Source of the DNA: Owenia fusiformis
Lineage: Eukaryota > Annelida > Polychaeta > Sabellida > Oweniidae
Direction of reading: 5' to 3'
Assembly: GCA_903813345.2 (NCBI GenBank)
Contig: CAIIXF020000014.1
Span: 6,417-70,416 of the forward strand
DNA length: 64,000 nt
The translations under genes were made by a program, and so were the position numbers. Positions 1 through 10,194 of the stretch are shown here, one piece after another (position 1 is the stretch's first letter; every line of letters begins with the position of its first letter). The notes beneath the pieces were generated by a model. It was not told the DNA's origin. It made no database searches and saw only the letters and a list, made by a program, of their open reading frames with translations.

Positions 1-197
1 CATTTCAGAAAAAACATGTGGGTGGGTTGTTTGCATCTACCCTGTCTCAAAGTCGAAATTATTTTATCATCTCTTGAAGTGATTTTCCTGGAGGTAATGC
101 ATTGGCCTAACATATGTAATTGTTTAAATCCTCAGAAAATGACTAAAATCCAAAATATGACTGTCCAAAATCTGTTGCGCTAATTTCCCTCCTCCTT
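1..197. other. Unassigned AT-rich sequence at window edge
   Basis: I see no homology to the other repeats here and no reading frame of note. Similarity to A-element leaders begins abruptly near 198 at the text TTTTATCTAGG. It could be host sequence, another element's 5' part, or the 5' half of a mosaic leader. Confidence 0.4.
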
Positions 198-1659
198 TTT
201 TTATCTAGGTCAAAGGTCAAGAACTAGGTCAAATCCAGTACTTTGTCACTTTTTTCGATTTTTCGGTCTACCTTCAATATTTTCGATCCGTTTTTTTTTC
301 ATTGTGTTCCTCATAAATAAGTAGGAAATCCAGGGTCGATTTAGTTTTTTGATATCTCAAACCGATTTCGAGATATCAGTGTCCGAAAACGAGGTCCAAA
401 TAAAAGTTCTCCGAATCAAATGTCTAGGATATTAGTCTTATAGGATATTTTCTCAGGATTCCGAATCTGAAAACCAAATTTGGATCAGACTTCCGGTTCG
501 GAAGTTATGGCGTTTTGAAAGCTCAAAAATCGCTAAATTTGGTGCCCATGTTAAGTCAATGGGAAAAAAGATTTATTTGAAGTGAAAAATACGAAATATA
601 GACTGAGTTCAGCTAAATATAATGAAAGCTTTTAAAAGAATGGGACCTCAAAAGCCATCTAGCTTCAAAATTTGGACACCAAAATGCCTAGATCAAAATC
701 TAGGAAATTCAAAGTTTTTCCTTATTTTTGCTATTCTGACACTACAGATTAATTATATTCTTCGAAATTTTGTATACATGTAGCCAAGAGTGAGCTAATA
801 GTGTTAGCCTTTTGCCGTCATGAAGTATTTTGCCCAACTTTTGAGATATGGTGTCCGAAAAGTAGGTCAAAATAAAAAATTCTCCAAATGTAACGTGTGA
901 GTTATGAACTAAGTATAGAATTTTTTCAGGAATCCGAATCTGCAAACCAAATTTCGATCCGACTTCCAGTTCGGAAGTTATGACATTTTGAAAGCTCAAA
1001 AATCGCTAAATTTGGTGCCCCATGTTATGTCAATGGGAATAAAGATTTTTTTGAAGTGTAAAATGCGAGATATAGACTAAGTACAATTTTAAATAATGAA
1101 AGCCTATGAAAGAAGGGAACCTCGAAGGCTACCTAACTTCAAAATTTGGACACCAAAATCCCTAGGTCAAAATATAGGTCAAATTCATAGTTTATCCTTA
1201 TTTTTGCGATTCTGACACTACACTATAATAATATTCCTCGCAATTTTGTATACATGTAACCAAAAGTGTGCTTATAGCGTTAGCCTTTTGCCGTCAGAAA
1301 GTATTTTGACCATCTTTTGAGATACGGTGTCCGAAAAGTAGGTCAAAATAAAAAGATCTCCAAATTTAACGTTTGAGTTATGAATTAAGAATAGAATTTT
1401 CTCAGAAATCCGAAACAAAATTTCGATTAGACTTCCGGTTCCGAAGTTATGGCGTGTCCGAAAAATAGGTCAAAATAAAAATTCGCCAAATTTAACGTAT
1501 AAGTTATGAATTAGGGGTAGGATTTTGTCAGGAATCCGAATCTGCAAATCAAATTTCGATCCGACTTCCGGTTCGGAAGTTAAGGTGTTTTGAAATTTCA
1601 AGAAAAATCGATCTGGGATCCTGATAGAAAGTCAAGAGTAGAGAAGAAAATATTGAAAA

Positions 1660-1835
1660 ATGCATCCATCCTTCCTTTCTGATCCTATCCTATCCTTCCC
1701 ATCTATCCTTGCTTCGTATCCTCTCCTTCCTATTCTATCCCTTCTTCCTATTCTATTCTATCCTTCTTTCCTATTCTATCCTATCGTTCCTTCCTATTCT
1801 ATCCTATCCTTCTTTCCTTTTTCATCCATCCATCC
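1660..1835 (+). repeat. (TATCC)n-type pentanucleotide tract in E1
   Basis: This is an impure run of TATCC, TTCC and TATTC units, one of three alternative low-complexity modules that sit just before the A-element 3' end. The small reading frames across it (rich in S, P, L, F) are products of the repeat. Confidence 0.85.
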
Positions 1836-1928
1836 ATCCAACCATCTTTTGCTGGATGACTCAGCTTATTTTTGATGACTTGGTTTATTCTGGATGACTC
1901 GCCTAAAAAAGTCTAGATCTGGAGTCTG

Positions 1929-1959
1929 AAATTGAACTCGTTCAATTTCCAAAATCTAG
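1929..1959 (+). repeat. A-element 3' terminus: hairpin plus CTAG (type example)
   Basis: A perfect 9-bp stem (AAATTGAAC, loop TC, GTTCAATTT) is followed by 7 nt and CTAG, then TTATTATT. The same block ends every complete A element in the window; the loop varies (TT, TC, CT, TTC, TCT) while the stem stays intact. Helitron-type elements end in CTRR a few bases after a short hairpin that acts as terminator, so this is read as the 3' end. The name is inferred; the structure is seen. Confidence 0.75.
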
Positions 1960-1970
1960 TTATTATTATT

Positions 1971-2552
1971 AGACTCCAGATGTAAATCTGGAGTCTATTG
2001 TTTTCATCAGTATTCTTTATTAGACTCCAGATGAAATCTGGAGTCTATTGTTTTCGTCAGTTTTCTTATTAGACTCCAGATTGAAAATCTGGAGTCTATT
2101 GCTTTTGCCTGTATTCTTATTCTTATTAGACTCCAGATGAAATCTGGAGTCTATTGTTTTCGTCAGTTTTCTTATTAGACTCCAGATGAAATCTGGAGTC
2201 TATTGTTTTCGTCAGTTTTCTTCTTCTTATTATTATTAGAATGCCGGTTTCGAAGAAACGGCATTCTATAGTTTTCGCCTTTTTCTTCTTATTATTAGAA
2301 TGCCGGTTTCGAAGAAATGGCATTCTATAGTTTTCGCCTTTTTCTTATTTTTATTATTATTAGACTCCAGATGTCAATCTGGAGTCTATTGTTTTTGCCA
2401 GTATTCTTCTTATTAGACTCCAGATGTCAATCTGGAGTCTATTGTTTTTGCCAGTATTCTTCTTCTTATTAGACTCCAGATTGAAAATCTGGAGTCTATT
2501 GCTTTTGCCAGTTTTCTTATTATTATTAGACTCCAGATTTCATCTGGAGTCT
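1971..2552 (+). repeat. Cluster of 11 short palindromes
   Basis: Starts are 1971, 2022, 2071, 2128, 2177, 2238, 2297, 2362, 2415, 2471 and 2528. Nine are the CTCC type (AGACTCCAGAT, short loop, ATCTGGAGTCT). Those at 2238 and 2297 are the ATGCC type (AGAATGCCG, loop, CGGCATTCT; the second has one arm mismatch). Each is followed by a ~17-nt tail such as ATTGTTTTCGTCAG and then (TTA/TTC)n. The cluster lies between the CTAG of E1 and the leader of E2. Confidence 0.85.
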
Positions 2553-3350
2553 ATTGCTTTTGCCAGTTTTCTTATTATTATTATTATTATTTTTCTTTCC
2601 GAACCAGTTTTCTCAGCAACTAGAAGGACTTACTTAAATCTGCTAACACAGTCAACTGGGTAATGAGACCTAGTTTCTGGGAAATTAGGTCAAATGTTTA
2701 TCTAGGTCAAACGTCAAAATCTAGGTCAAATCGTTAGTTTTCACTATTTTACAAGTTTTCTCAGTCGTCCTTCGGTATTTTGGCTCCGGGTTTTTTTCAT
2801 CTTGTAGCTTAGATAAAAAGCTAATTCCGAAAGGCAAATCGTTTTTTGATTACTCTTACCGATTTTGAGAAATGACGTCCGAAAAGTAGGTCAGAACATA
2901 AAAAGTCCTCCAAATTCAACGTGTGAATTATCAAATAGGTGTAGAATGATCTCAGGAATCCAAATCTGCAAACAAAATTTCAATTCGACTTCCGGTTCGG
3001 AAGTTACAGCGTTTTGAAATCTCAAAATCGCTAAATTTGGCGCCCCATGTTAAGTCAATGGGGAAAAAGACTTCTTCGAAGTGTTAAATACGAGATATAG
3101 ACTGAGTACAGCTTAACATAATGAAAGCCTATTAAAGAAGAGGACCTCGAAGGCTATCTAGCTTTAAAATTTGGACAGCAAAATGCCTAGGTCAAAATCT
3201 AGGTCAAATTTATAGTATTTTCTTATTTTTGCGATTCTGACACTACACTTTAATAATTTGCTTCAAAATTTTGCACACAGGTAGCAGAGAGTGTGCTAAT
3301 AGTGTTAGCCTTTTGCCGTCAAAAAGTATTTTGACCCACTTTTGAGATAT

Positions 3351-3826
3351 GGTGTCCGAAAAGTAGGTCAAAATAAAATGTTCTCAAAATTTAACATATG
3401 AGCTATGAATTAAGGGTAGAATTTTCCCAGGAATCCGAATCTGCAAACTAAATTTCAATCCGACTTTCGGTTCGGAAGTTATGGCGTTTTGAAAGCTCAA
3501 AAATCGCTAAATTTGGTGCCCCATGTTATGTCAATGAGAAAAAAGATTTTTTTGAAGTGTAAAATACCAGATATAAACTGAGTACAGCTTAACATTCTGA
3601 AAGCCTATAAAAGAAGGGGACCTCGAAGGCTATCTAGCTTTAAAATTTGGACACCAAAATGCCTAGGTCAAAATCTAGGTCAAATTCATAGTTTTTCCTT
3701 ATTTTTGCGATTCTGGCACTACACTTTTAGGATTTGCTTCAAAATTTTGTATACAGGTAGGAAAGAGTGTGCTAATAGTGAGAGCCTTTTGCCGTCAGAA
3801 AGTATTTTGACCCACTTTTGAGATAT
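3351..3826 (+). repeat. ~476-bp internal tandem monomer (type example)
   Basis: The monomer begins at GGTGTCCGAAAAGTAGGTCA and the same start recurs at 3827 and 4303. Landmarks in order: AGGTCA site, CAGGAATCCGAATCTG, the ETS-like palindrome region, GGTGCCCCATGTTATGTCAA, GGGGACCTCGAAGG, CCTAGGTCAAAATCTAGGTC, and TTGCCGTCA near the end. Copy number varies between elements, as expected from unequal exchange or slippage. Confidence 0.8.
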
Positions 3827-4194
3827 GGTGTCCGTAAAGTAGGTCAAAATAAAAATTTCTCATAATTTAACTTATGAGTTATGAATTAAGGGTAGAATTT
3901 TCTCAGGAATCCGAGTCTGCAAACCAAATTTCAATTCGACTTTTCGTTGGGAAGTTATGGCGTTCTGAAAGCTCAAAAATCGCTAATTTTGGTGCCCCAT
4001 GTAATGTCAATGAGAAAAAAGATTTTTTTGAAGTGTAAAATACCAGATAAAGACTGAGTACAGCTTAAGATTCTGAAAGTCTATAAAAGAAGGGGACCTC
4101 GAAGGCTATCTAGCTTTAAAATTTGGACACCAAAATCCCTAGGTCAAAATCTAGGTCAAATACATAGTTTTTCCTTATTTTTGCGATTTTGGCA

Positions 4195-4473
4195 CTACAC
4201 TTTTAGGATTTGCTTCAAAATTTTGTATACAGGTAGCGAAGAGTGGGCTAATAGTGTTAGCCTTTTGCCGTCAGAGAGTATTTTGACCCACTTTTGAGAT
4301 ATGGTGTCCGAAAAGTAGGTCAAAATAAAAAATTCTCCAAATTTTACATATGAGTTATGAATTAAGAGTAGAATTTTCTCAGGAATCCGAATCTGCAAAC
4401 CAAATTTCGATCCGACTTCCGGTTCCAAAGTTATGGCATGTCCGAAAAGTAGGTCAAAATAAAAATTCGCCAA
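4195..4473 (-). other. Recurrent 92-codon open frame in monomer antisense
   Basis: A 92-residue open frame with ATG recurs, with scattered substitutions, in copies at 23698-23976, 31736-32014 and 37219-37497 on the same strand, and at 38444, 39862, 42167, 43969, 52003, 55833 and 59114 on the other strand, where the elements are inverted. No signal peptide, domain or family motif is recognised. Recurrence follows from repeat copying, so this is not called a gene. Confidence 0.15.
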
Positions 4474-4682
4474 ATTTAACGTATGAGTTATGAATGAGGG
4501 GTAGAATTTTGTCAGGAATCCGAATCTTTAAATCAAATTTCGATCCGACTTCCGGTTTGAAAGTTATGGCGTTTTGAAATTTCGAGAAAAATCGATCTGA
4601 TGTTATCCTGATAGAAAGTCAAAGAAAAAAGATTTTTTTGAAGTGTAAAATACGAGATATAGATTGAGTACAGCTTAAGATA

Positions 4683-4907
4683 ATGAATTCCTATAAAAGA
4701 AAGGGACCTCAAAAGCTACCTAGTTTCAATATTTGGACACCAAAATGCCTAGGTCAAAATCGAGGTCAAATTCATAGTTTTTCCTTATTTTTGCGATTCT
4801 GGCACTACACTTTTAGGATTTGCTTCAAAATTTTGTATACAGGTAGCAAAGAGTGTGCTAATAGTGTTAGCCTTTTGCCATCAGAGAGTATTTTGACCCA
4901 CTTTTGA
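4683..4907 (+). other. Recurrent 74-codon open frame in monomer sense strand
   Basis: A 74-residue frame starts at the ATG in AATGAATTCC and recurs with few changes at 31614, 32222 and, inverted, at 43535, 45459, 47275, 51581, 56009, 58682 and 59290. Where monomers are tandem it overlaps the antisense 92-codon frame. No known family is recognised. It is listed only because it stays open in many copies; copying alone can explain that. Confidence 0.15.
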
Positions 4908-5126
4908 GATATGGTGTCCGTAAAGTAGGTCAAAATAAAATGAGTTATGAATTAAGGGTAGAATTTTCTCAGGAATCCGAATCTATAAACTGATTTTCGA
5001 TCAAACTTCTGGTTAGATAGTTATAGCGGTTTGAAGTCTCGAAAAGTCGATATGATGATATCCCCATGTCATGCATATGGAGTCAAAGATAACATTCTTA
5101 AGAGTTGCCAAAATGTCTATATTCTA

Positions 5127-5137
5127 GCTGACTCAGC
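5127..5137 (+). promoter_or_regulatory. Palindromic AP-1/MARE-type motif in E2
   Basis: GCTGACTCAGC is an exact 11-bp match to the core of the TPA-type Maf recognition element. It also occurs at 12139, 13730, 26687, 30948 and (inverted element) 53057, always in the 3' module. Only the sequence match is seen; binding is not shown. Confidence 0.3.
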
Positions 5138-5245
5138 TTATAGTGAATGACTCAGCTTACAAGTAATTGGATGACTCAGCTTAAAACAAGTCTTAAATCT
5201 GGAGTCTTAAATTGAACTTGTTCAATTTACATGTCTAGTTATTTT

Positions 5246-6335
5246 TCTTTCCGAACCAGTTTTCTCAGCAACTAGAAGACCTTACTCAAATCTACTTACA
5301 GGGTCAGTAAGGAGATGAGATCTAGTTTCTGGGAAATTAGGTTAAATTTTTATCTAGGTCAAAGGTCAAAATCTAGGTCAAATTCATAGTTTTCCTTATT
5401 TTTACGATTCTGACACTACACTTTAATAATTTGCTTCAAAATTTTGTATACAGATAGCAAAGAGTGTGCTGATAGTGTTAGCCTTTTGCCGTCAGAAAGT
5501 ATTTTGACCCACTTTTAAGATATGGTGTCCGAAAAGTAGGTCAAAATAAAAAGTTCTCCAGATTTAACGTATGAGCTATGAATTAAGGGTAGAATTTTCC
5601 AAGGAATCCGAATCTGCAAACTAAATTTCAATCCGACTTTCGGTTCGGAAGTTATGGCGTTTTGAAAGCTCAAAAATCGCTAAATTTGGTGCCTATGTTA
5701 AGTCAATGGGAAAAAAGACTTTTTCGAAGTGTAAAATACAAGATATAGACTGAGTACAGCTTAATATAATGAATGCTTATAAAAGAATGGAACCTCAAAA
5801 GCTACATATCTTCAAAATTTGGACACCAAAATGCCTAGGTCAAAATCTAGGTCAAATTCATAGTTTTTCCTTATTTTTGTGATTCCGACATTACACTTTA
5901 ATGATTTGCTTCAAAATTTTGTATACAGGTAGCAAAGAGTGTGCTTATAGTGCTAGCCTTCTGCCGTCAGAAAGTATTTTGACCCACTTTTGAGGTATGG
6001 TGTCTGAAAAGTAGGTCAAAATAAAAAGTTCTCCAAATTTAACGTATGAGTTATGAATTAAGGGTAGAATTTTCTCAGGAATCAGAATCTTTAAACCACA
6101 TTTCGATCCAACTTCTGATTAGATAGTTATAGCGGTTTGAAGTCTCGAAAAGTCGATATGATGATATCCCCATGTTAAGCCAATGGAGTCGAAGATAACA
6201 TCGTCTAAATGTCTATATTCTACCTGACTCAGCTTATTCTGGATGACTCAGCTTACAGTTTTTTGGATGACTCAGCTTAAAAAAAAATTTTAAATCTGGA
6301 GTCTTAAATTGAACTTGTTCAATTTACATGTCTAG
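5246..6335 (+). mobile_element. A element E3 (L1 leader, TGACTCAGC type), short mosaic
   Basis: The L1 leader runs to the AGGTCA block at 5356 and then passes straight into the middle of a monomer (AAATCTAGGTCAAATTC), skipping the usual leader second half and the first half-monomer. Monomer starts near 5525 and 6000 follow, then TGACTCAGC boxes, hairpin and CTAG at 6332-6335. E18 has the same junction. No gene. Confidence 0.6.
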
Positions 6336-6351
6336 TTATTATTATTATTAT

Positions 6352-6667
6352 TAGACTATTGTTTATTTATTGTTTATATTGTCTATTGTTTTCGTTACTT
6401 TTCTTATTCTTATTAGACTCCAGATTGAAAATCTGGAGTCTATTGTTCTCGTCAGTTTTCTTATTCTTATTCTTCTTCTTATTAGACTCCAGATGTCAAT
6501 CTGGAGTCTATTGTTTTTGCCAGTATTCTTCTTCTTATTAGACTCCAGATGTCAATCTGGAGTCTATTGTTTTTGCCAGTATTCTTCTTATTAGACTCCA
6601 GATGTCAATCTGGAGTCTATTGTTTTTGCCAGTATTCTTATTAGACTCCAGATGAAATCTGGAGTCT
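6352..6667 (+). repeat. Cluster of 5 short palindromes plus one degenerate unit
   Basis: Complete CTCC-type palindromes lie at 6415-6441, 6484-6509, 6540-6565, 6593-6618 and 6643-6667. A degenerate unit (AGACTATTG..., right arm lost, tail kept) is at 6352-6400. The three with loop GTCA all carry the same tail (ATTGTTTTTGCCAGTATTC). The cluster lies between E3's CTAG and E4's leader. Confidence 0.85.
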
Positions 6668-6823
6668 ATTGTTTTCGTCAGTTTTCTTATTCTTATTATT
6701 CTTCTTATTATTCTTATTCTAACCCAGTTTTCTCAATAACCATAAGGTTTTCAGTAAAGTCAGTCATTTGGTCAATTTAGGTCCAGAATCTAGTTCCTCG
6801 GAAATTGGGTCAAATTTTTATCT

Positions 6824-6836
6824 AGGTCAAAGGTCA
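6824..6836 (+). promoter_or_regulatory. DR1 nuclear-receptor-type site (type example)
   Basis: AGGTCAAAGGTCA is a perfect direct repeat of AGGTCA with a 1-nt spacer, the consensus for RXR heterodimers, HNF4 and COUP-TF. It is present at the same leader position in almost every A element. The preceding TATCT also makes a ROR-type half site. Match seen, function unknown. Confidence 0.3.
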
Positions 6837-8294
6837 AGAACTAGGTCAAATCCAGTACTTTGTCACTTTTTTCGATTTTCTCGGTCGTCCTTCAATATTT
6901 TTGATCCGGGTTTTTTTCATTGTGTTCCTTATAAAAAAGTAGGAAAGCTAGGGTCGATTTAGTTTTTTGATATCTCAAACCGATTTCGAGATATCAGTGT
7001 CCGAAAACGAGGTCCAAAAAAAAGTTCTCCGTATCAAATGTCCAAGATATTAGTCTTATAGGAAATTTTCTCAGGATTCCGAATCTGAAAACTAAATTCG
7101 AATCAGACTTCCGGTTCGGAAGTTATGGCGTTTTGAAAGCTCAAAAATCGCTAAATTTGGTGCCCATGTTAAGTCAATGGGAAAAAAGATTTTTTTGAAG
7201 TGAAAAATACGAAATATAGACTGAGTTCAGCTAAATATAATGAAAGCTTTTAAAAGAATGGGACCTCAAAAGCCATCTAGCTTCAAAATTTGGACACCAA
7301 AATGCCTAGGTCAAAATCTAGGTCAAATTCAAAGTTTTTCCTTATTTTTGCTATTCTGACACTACAAATTAATTATATTCTTTGAAATTGTGTATGCATG
7401 TAGCCAAGAGTGTGCTTATAGTGTTAGCTTTTTGCCGTCAGAAAGTATTTTGACCCACTTTTGAGATATGGTGTCCGAAAAAAAGGTCAAAATAATTTTT
7501 TTTTCCAAATTTAACATTTGAGTTATGAATTAAGTATAGAATTTTCTCAGGAATCCGAATCTGCAAATCAAATTTCGGTCCGACTTCCGGTTCGGAAGTA
7601 ATTACATTTTGAAAGCTCAAAAATCGCTAAATTTGGTGCCCCATGTTATGTCAATGGGAAAAAAGATTTTTTTGAAGTGTAAAATACAGATATAGACTAA
7701 GTATAGCTTAAAATAATGAAAGCCTATGAAAGAAGGGGACCTCGAAGGCTACCTAACTTCAAAATTTGGACACCAAAATCCCTAGGTCAAAATCTAGGTC
7801 AAATTCATAGTTTATCTTTATTTTTGCGATTCTGACACTACACTTTAATTATATTCTTCGAAATTGTGTACATAAGAAGCCAAGAGTGTGCTAATAGTGT
7901 TAGCCTTTTGCCGTCAGAAAGTATTTTGACCCACTTTTGAGATATGGTGTCCGAAAAGTAGGTCAAAATAAAAAGTTCTCCAAATTGAATATATGCGTTA
8001 TGAATTAAGGGTAGAATTCTGTCAGGATTCTGAATCTGCAAACCAAATTTCAATCCGACTTCCGGTTCGGAAGTTATAGGTGTCCGAAAAGTAGGTCAAA
8101 ATAAAAAATCTCCAAATTTAACGTATGAGTTATGAATTAGGGGTAGAATTTTGTCAGGAATCCGAATCTGAAAACCAAATTTCGATCCGACTACCGGTTC
8201 GGAATTGATAGCGTTTTGAAATTTCGAGAAAAATAGATCTGATGGTATCCTGATAGAAAGTCAAGAGTAGAGAAGAAAATATTGAAAAATTCAT

Positions 8295-8490
8295 CCATCC
8301 TTCCTATCTCATCCTACGCTATCCTTCCTATCTATCCTTCCTTCCTATCTTTTCCTTCCTATCCTATCCTATCCTATCCTATCCTATCCTTTCTTCCTAT
8401 TCTATTCTATCCTATCCTTCTTTCTTATTCTATCCTATCGTTCTTTCCTATTCTATCCTATCCTACCTTCCTATTTTATTTATCCATCTC
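8295..8490 (+). repeat. (TATCC)n tract in E4
   Basis: The tract is mostly TATCC, including seven near-consecutive units, with TTCC interruptions, followed by TGACTCAGC and TGACTCGGC boxes. Confidence 0.85.
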
Positions 8491-8629
8491 TTTCTAGATG
8501 ACTCAGCTTATTCTGGATGACTCGGCTTATTCTGGATGACTCGGCTAAAAAAAAGTCTAGATCTGGAGTCTGAAATTGAACTTCGTTCAATTTCCAAAAT
8601 CTAGTTATTATTATTCTTCTTCTTATTAT

Positions 8630-10045
8630 TCTGTAGCCGTTTTTTCAATAACTATAAGGTATCCAGTAAAGACCATTATACAGTTAATTTAGGTTCAGTA
8701 TCTAGTTGGTGGGAAATTGGGTCAAATTTTTATCCAGGTCAAAGGTCAAGAACTAGGTCAAATCCAGTACTTTGTCACTTTTTTCAATTTTCTCAGTCGT
8801 CCTTCAATATTTTCGATCCAGGTTTTTTTCATTGTGTTCCTCATAAAAAAGTAGAAAAGCTAGGGTCAATTTAGTTTTTTGATATCTCAAACCGATTTTG
8901 AGATATGGCGTCCAGAAAGTAGGTCACACCAAAACGTGCTCCAAATTCAATGTATGAGTTATGAATTGGGGGTAGAATTTTGTCAGGAATCCGAATCTAC
9001 AAACCAAATTTGGATCCGACTTCTGGTTCGAAAGTTATGGCGTTTTGAAAACTCAAAAATCGCTAAATTTTGTGCCCATGTTAAGTCAATGGGAAAAAAG
9101 ATTTTTTTGAAGTGAAAAATACGAAATATAGACTGAGTTCAGCTAAATTTAATGAAAGCCTTCAAAAGAAGGGGACCTCAAAAGCCATCTAGCTTCAGAA
9201 TTTGGACACCAAAATTCCTAGGTCAAAATCTAGGTCAAATTCAAAGGTTTTCCTTATTTTTGCGATTCTGACACTACACTTCAATTACATTCTTCGAAAT
9301 TGTGTATACATGTAGCCAAGAGTGTGCTAATAGTGTTAGCCTTTTGCCGTCAGAAAGTATTTTGACCCACTTTTGAGATATGGTGTCCGAAAAGTAGGTC
9401 AAAATAAAAAATTTCCAAATTTAACGTATGAGTTATGAATTAGGGGAAGAATTCTGTCAGGAATGCGAATCTGCAAACCAAATTTCGATCCGACTTCCGG
9501 TTCCGAAGTTATGGCGTGTCCAAAAAGTAGGTCAAAATAAAAATTCGCCAAATTTAACGTATGAGTTATGAATTAGGGGTAGAATTTTGTCAGGAATCCG
9601 AATCTTTAAATCAAATTTAGATCCGACTTCCGGTTCGGAAGTTATGGCGTTTTGAAATTTCGGAAAATCGATCTGATGGTATCCTGATAGAAAATCAAGA
9701 GTAGAGAAGAAAATATTGAAAATCCATCCATTCTTCCTATCTGATCCTATCTTATCCTATCCTTCCTATTTATCCTTCCTTCGTATCCTTTTTTTCCTAT
9801 CCTTCCTATCCTCTCCTATCATATCCTTTCTTCCTATTCTGTTCTATCCTATCCTTCTTTCTTATTCTATCCTATCGTTCCTTCCCATTCTGTCCTATCC
9901 TATCCTACCTTCCAATTTTATCCATCCATCTTATTCTGGATGACTCAGCTTATTCTGGATGACTCGGCTTATTTAAGATGACTGGGCTTAAAAAAGTCTA
10001 GATCTGGAGTCTGAAATTGAACTTCGTTCAATTTCCAAAGTCTAG
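8630..10045 (+). mobile_element. A element E5 (L2-variant leader, TATCC type)
   Basis: The leader begins TTCTGTAGCCGTTTTTTCAA, a variant shared with R11 and R13. The DR1 block is at 8736. The first monomer starts GATATGGCGTCCAGAAAGTAGG, unlike the usual L2 partner, then one typical monomer and a partial repeat follow. The (TATCC)n tract is at about 9719-9930, with hairpin and CTAG at 10042-10045. Confidence 0.6.
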
Positions 10046-10068
10046 TTATTATTATTATTATTATTATT

Positions 10069-10156
10069 AGACTCCAGATGAAATCTGGAGTCTATTGTTT
10101 TTGCCTGTTTTCTTATTTTTATTTTTATTAGACTCCAGATTGAAAATCTGGAGTCT
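10069..10156 (+). repeat. Two short CTCC-type palindromes
   Basis: Palindromes at 10069-10093 and 10130-10156 lie between E5's CTAG and E6's leader. The first is an exception to the loop/tail pairing: GAA loop with a GCCTG tail. Confidence 0.85.
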
Positions 10157-10194
10157 ATTGCTTTTGCCAGTTTTATTATTATTATTATTATTAT

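Larger units (their letters stand above)
198..1959 (+). mobile_element. A element E1 (L2 leader tail, TATCC type)
   Basis: The AGGTCA block starts at 207 and is followed by L2-type text ending at a divergent first monomer (about 378). Typical monomers start near 850 and 1326 (476 bp apart), followed by a short ~130-bp partial repeat. A pyrimidine-rich (TATCC)n run, three TGACT boxes, the 3' hairpin at 1929-1948 and CTAG at 1956-1959 end the copy. The usual first ~120 bp of the leader is replaced by unrelated sequence. There is no transposase or helicase frame, so the copy is non-autonomous. Confidence 0.6.
2594..5238 (+). mobile_element. A element E2 (L1 leader, TGACTCAGC type), long copy
   Basis: The L1 leader starts at TCTTTCCGAACC. 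Its AGGTCA block is mutated (ACGTCA). Tandem monomers begin near 2874, 3351, 3827 and 4303, a regular 476-477 bp period; a ~134-bp partial repeat starts near 4437 and a further monomer at 4913. The 3' module holds three TGACTCAGC boxes, followed by the hairpin and CTAG at 5235-5238. It is one of the two longest copies and shows the monomer period best. No coding sequence is supported. Confidence 0.65.
6717..8604 (+). mobile_element. A element E4 (L2 leader, TATCC type)
   Basis: This is a clean example of the L2 leader: TTCTAACCCAGTTTTCTCAA, the AGGTCA block at 6824, then a run to GTGTTCCTTATAAAAAAG and a divergent first monomer (GATATCAGTGTCCGAAAACG). Typical monomers follow, then a partial repeat, a (TATCC)n tract at about 8295-8485, TGACTCRGC boxes, hairpin and CTAG at 8601-8604. 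Confidence 0.65.

Noticed and set aside
1660-1897. Serine/proline/leucine-rich small proteins in the TATCC tracts
   Set aside because: These are translations of a pentanucleotide repeat; the same happens in every TATCC tract on both strands.
2071-2115. Rho-independent terminators (hairpin followed by a T-rich stretch)
   Set aside because: The T run is interrupted and part of a conserved tail, there are no upstream genes, and the context is not bacterial.
1971-2552. CRISPR array (regular ~26-bp palindromic repeats spaced ~25-35 bp)
   Set aside because: The 'spacers' are not unique: all are the same ATTG-TTTT-GCC/GTC tail plus TTA/TTC runs, repeats differ in loop, no cas genes, and the surroundings are eukaryotic transposons.
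2594-5238. Centromeric or simple satellite array based on the 476-bp period
   Set aside because: The monomers are few per element and bounded by defined leaders and 3' hairpins, so the higher unit is a mobile element. A link to real satellites elsewhere remains open.
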